NCBI RefSeq assembly: GCF_003994485.1
Contig: NZ_RZNJ01000001.1
Span: 375,765 to 439,764 of the forward strand
Length of the DNA stretch: 64,000 bases
Direction of reading: 5' to 3'
From: Arsenicitalea aurantiaca
GTDB lineage: Bacteria > Pseudomonadota > Alphaproteobacteria > Rhizobiales > Devosiaceae
Positions within the stretch are counted from its first letter, which is position 1; each line of letters begins with the position of its first letter. A program made the position numbers and the translations under genes. The notes under the pieces are model-generated. The model was not told the DNA's origin. It ran no database searches and was given only the letters and a program-made list of their open reading frames with translations. Positions 61,843-64,000 of the stretch are shown here, piece after piece.

Positions 61843-62994
61843 TTGGACATTCGGGCCCCCGCGGTAAACCTGCAGATCGCAGATATCCGCTGCCATCCGC
61901 TGCGCGTTCAGTTGCCTGTGCCCCAGCGCACCTCGCAGGGTGACTGGGAAAGCCTCGACATCGTCGTGGTGGAGGTGGAGACGGCCGACGGCATCGTCGG
62001 GATCGGCGAGGGACTGGCCCGCAGGTCATCGGCGGCCTACGCGCTGATGATCGACGAGATTCTCGCCCCGCGGGTCATCGGGTGCCATGCGATGGACCGC
62101 CGGGCGATCTGGCGGTCAATGCGCTCGGCGCTGACCGGGCGGCCGGGCACGCAGATGCTCGAGGCGATGGCGGCGATCGACATCGCGCTCTGGGACATTG
62201 CGGGCAAGGCGCTCAACCAGCCGGTCTACCGGCTGCTCGGCGGGGTGGGGCGGACCCATCTGCCCGCCTACGCCTCATCGATCAACTGGCTCGACGACGA
62301 GACGGTGGCGCGCGAAGTTGGGAGCGCACTCGAAGCGGGATTTCGCCAGATCAAGGTGAAGCTGGGCGGGACGCCCGCGCAGTCGATCGCTCGGGCGCGC
62401 TATGTCCGCGGACTCGTGCCCGATGATGTCGCGCTCTGCGCCGATGCCAACTGGGCGTTCGACGTGCACGAAGCGATCCGGGTGGGTTTCGCGCTCTGGG
62501 ATCTGGGCTATGATTTTTTCGAGGAGCCGATCGCGCCCGAAGACCGGGACGGCTATCGAACGCTGGCGCGCCAGCTACCGATCCGGCTCGCGGCAGGGGA
62601 GAGTGACAGCGTCGCATCGGACGTGCTCGAATTCCTACATGACCGCTCGCTGGGGCTGATCCAGCCCGACGTCGCGCGTTCGGGCGGCATCACCGAGACC
62701 TGGCGTATGGCTGAACTCGCGGCGGCGCACAATGTCGCCTACGCGCCCCATGTCGGCTGGTCGGGCGCGGTCTGCGCGGCAGCGAGTCTGCATCTGGCGG
62801 CCGCGGCCGAGAGCTTTCGCACCTATGAGTGCATGGTGTTCGACAATCCGCTGCGCCAGGCGCTTTGCACGCCGTTGCTGGGCGACGTGCGATGCCTCGA
62901 GAACGGCATGCTCGCCGTGCCGCAGACGCCGGGTCTCGGCGTCGAGTTTGACCGCGATGCGCTGCGTGAGTTTACCCGGAGGCCGGAACGGTGA
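61843..62994 (+). CDS. Mandelate racemase/muconate lactonising enzyme family protein
   Basis: A 383-residue enolase-superfamily enzyme of the mandelate-racemase subgroup. The catalytic KxK is present in FRQIKVKLGG near residue 170. Metal ligands are in CADANWAFD near 202, FFEEPIAPED near 226 and LAAGESDSV near 251, with the His/Asp dyad from PDVARSGGIT and APHVGWSG near 303. It begins with TTG, 5 nt after GGGAGGA. Probable reactions are acid-sugar dehydration or racemisation. It is coupled to the first sugar permease by a GTGA overlap. Confidence 0.92.
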   Translation: MDIRAPAVNLQIADIRCHPLRVQLPVPQRTSQGDWESLDIVVVEVETADGIVGIGEGLARRSSAAYALMIDEILAPRVIGCHAMDRRAIWRSMRSALTGRPGTQMLEAMAAIDIALWDIAGKALNQPVYRLLGGVGRTHLPAYASSINWLDDETVAREVGSALEAGFRQIKVKLGGTPAQSIARARYVRGLVPDDVALCADANWAFDVHEAIRVGFALWDLGYDFFEEPIAPEDRDGYRTLARQLPIRLAAGESDSVASDVLEFLHDRSLGLIQPDVARSGGITETWRMAELAAAHNVAYAPHVGWSGAVCAAASLHLAAAAESFRTYECMVFDNPLRQALCTPLLGDVRCLENGMLAVPQTPGLGVEFDRDALREFTRRPER

Positions 62995-63872
62995 GCGAAC
63001 GCAAGGGATTGATGGGGGCGCTGGCGCTGGTTGCGCCCGTGCAGGCGATCGTCACACTCGTCATCTTCATACCGGCGCTTTACGTCCTCTGGCTCAGCTT
63101 CCAGAGTTCCACCTATGGACAGGCGGCACAGTTCGTCGGGCTGGCCAACTACTCGCGAGTCCTGTCGGACCCGTATTTCTGGCGGGCGCTGATCAATACC
63201 GCGGTGGTGGTGCTGGTGGTCGTTCACGTCGAACTGCTGCTCGGGCTCGGCATGGCGCTGCTGTTCGCCAGCGGGCTCGTTGCGCGCCCCCTGCTGCTGG
63301 CGGTCGTCCTCGCGCCCTATGCGGTGAGCGAGGTCAGCGCCGTCGTGATGTGGCGGTTCCTGTTCGATCCCTCGATCGGCATCGTCACCCAGGCGCTGTT
63401 AGCGCTTGGCCTGCCAACGCTGGAATGGGCGGTGTTCCCTTCGCATGGCCTCTTCATCGTGGCGCTGCTCAGCATCTGGCTGCACCTGCCGTTTACCTTC
63501 ATCATTCTCTATGCGGCGCGCCTTTCGGTGCCGGGCGAGCTTTATGAAGCGGCCGCTATCGACGGAGCCAGCCCTTGGGCGCGGTTCCGCCGTGTAACCC
63601 TGCCGCTCCTCGTGCCGGCCATGCTGATCGCAATGCTGTTCCGCTACATCTTCGCCTTCCGGCTGTTCTCGGAAGTCTGGCTGATGACGGGCGGTGGGCC
63701 CGCGCGCCAGACCGAGGTGCTGGCCGTCTACCTCTATAACGAAGCCTTCCGCTACAACCAGTTCGGCACCGCCTCGGCGACCGGTTGGCTGCTGGTGATC
63801 GCCTCGCTCGGGCTGGCGCTCTTCTACCTGCGCAAGATCTACAAGGAGATGTTCGCCAATGCTCCGGCCTAA
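62991..63872 (+). CDS. Sugar ABC transporter permease (MalF/UgpA-like)
   Basis: A 293-residue permease with six helices. The EAA loop lies in LYEAAAIDGASPWARFRRVTLP near residue 185 and MTGGGPARQTEVLAVYLYNEAF follows. The GTG start overlaps the dehydratase stop. It pairs with the partial permease gene that follows and the binding protein encoded at 59623-60936. Confidence 0.94.
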   Translation: MSERKGLMGALALVAPVQAIVTLVIFIPALYVLWLSFQSSTYGQAAQFVGLANYSRVLSDPYFWRALINTAVVVLVVVHVELLLGLGMALLFASGLVARPLLLAVVLAPYAVSEVSAVVMWRFLFDPSIGIVTQALLALGLPTLEWAVFPSHGLFIVALLSIWLHLPFTFIILYAARLSVPGELYEAAAIDGASPWARFRRVTLPLLVPAMLIAMLFRYIFAFRLFSEVWLMTGGGPARQTEVLAVYLYNEAFRYNQFGTASATGWLLVIASLGLALFYLRKIYKEMFANAPA

Positions 63873-64000
63873 GCGTCTCGGCATCGCCCTGTTCAAGACG
63901 GTGATGGTGGCGATCATCGCCATCTGGTCGCTGCTGCCCATAGCGATGATTTTCATCTCGAGCTTCAAGTTCGATCGCGAGATCTTCGCGGTGCCGTTCC
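63859..64000 (+). CDS. Sugar ABC transporter permease (MalG/UgpE-like), 5' part only
   Basis: The first 47 residues (MLRPKRLGIALFKTVMVAII then AIWSLLPIAMIFISSFK) of a MalG-type permease, cut by the window edge. It overlaps the upstream permease by 14 bp, with AAGGAGATG giving its ribosome binding site. The first membrane helix and the SSFK turn before the periplasmic loop are recognisable. Confidence 0.85.
   Translation, partial: MLRPKRLGIALFKTVMVAIIAIWSLLPIAMIFISSFKFDREIFAVPF

Noticed and set aside
1-64000. CRISPR arrays, tRNA or rRNA genes, prophage modules
   Set aside because: None of the regular repeat spacing, cloverleaf sequences or phage structural genes was seen on either strand.

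Overview
This 64 kb window is high-GC, densely coding DNA from a heterotrophic alphaproteobacterium. Several things point to the order Hyphomicrobiales, possibly a Devosia- or Pelagibacterium-like organism: many TRAP transporters, short operons each with their own regulator, Shine-Dalgarno-led GTG and TTG starts, a YbbA/YbbP-type ABC pair and an NDH-2 of the alphaproteobacterial type. The genus is an inference, because no marker gene (rRNA, ribosomal protein) is present. No rRNA, tRNA, CRISPR array or intact prophage was seen.

The window is mostly a string of catabolic cassettes, each made of a transporter, enzymes and a dedicated regulator. Positions 1-3524 (minus strand) hold a TRAP transporter and an SDR dehydrogenase. 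Positions 3666-14590 hold a dipeptide/glutathione-type ABC importer split around a ROK regulator; its right arm carries a NagB-type deaminase, a cytoplasmic gamma-glutamyltransferase, the fused importer ATPase, a TauE/SafE anion exporter and a Gfo/Idh/MocA oxidoreductase. Positions 14591-25297 are more housekeeping-like: an SbcCD/YhaNO-like nuclease pair, NDH-2, an LDH2-type dehydrogenase, a small secreted protein, a YbbA/YbbP-like ABC exporter and two very small genes. Positions 25451-32459 carry a SelA-like PLP enzyme, a LysR regulator divergent from a TRAP operon that ends in a NIPSNAP protein, a RidA/CnbZ-like protein and a VanZ-like protein.

Positions 32491-40893 form a coherent nucleoside-salvage locus. 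Nucleoside deoxyribosyltransferase, nucleoside hydrolase and an RpiR regulator read leftwards; an NMT1-type ABC importer, a TrzA/MtaD-like deaminase and ribokinase read rightwards. Positions 40837-46948 hold a GntR regulator, an iron/polyamine-type ABC importer and an acid-sugar dehydratase of the enolase superfamily. Positions 47140-52024 hold a third TRAP system, an IclR regulator and an unusual binding-protein-like protein with no signal peptide. Positions 52197-58621 hold a fourth TRAP system, a class III CoA-transferase, a LacI repressor, a MaoC hydratase and an enoyl-CoA hydratase, which suggests import and CoA-dependent breakdown of an organic acid. A decayed IS3-family transposase (58717-59170) and a gene-free scar separate this from the last cassette (59623-64000, running off the edge): a sugar-type binding protein, a FadR-type GntR regulator, a mandelate-racemase-like enzyme and two sugar ABC permeases.

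Two patterns cut across the window. First, a perfect or near-perfect GC-rich hairpin lies directly after the stop codon of five binding-protein genes, between them and the next gene of the operon. This fits differential expression of binding protein over permease. Second, most cassettes carry a clear inverted repeat in the promoter region that suits the adjacent regulator family (RpiR, GntR, IclR, LacI, LysR), so probable operators can be paired with regulators from sequence alone.
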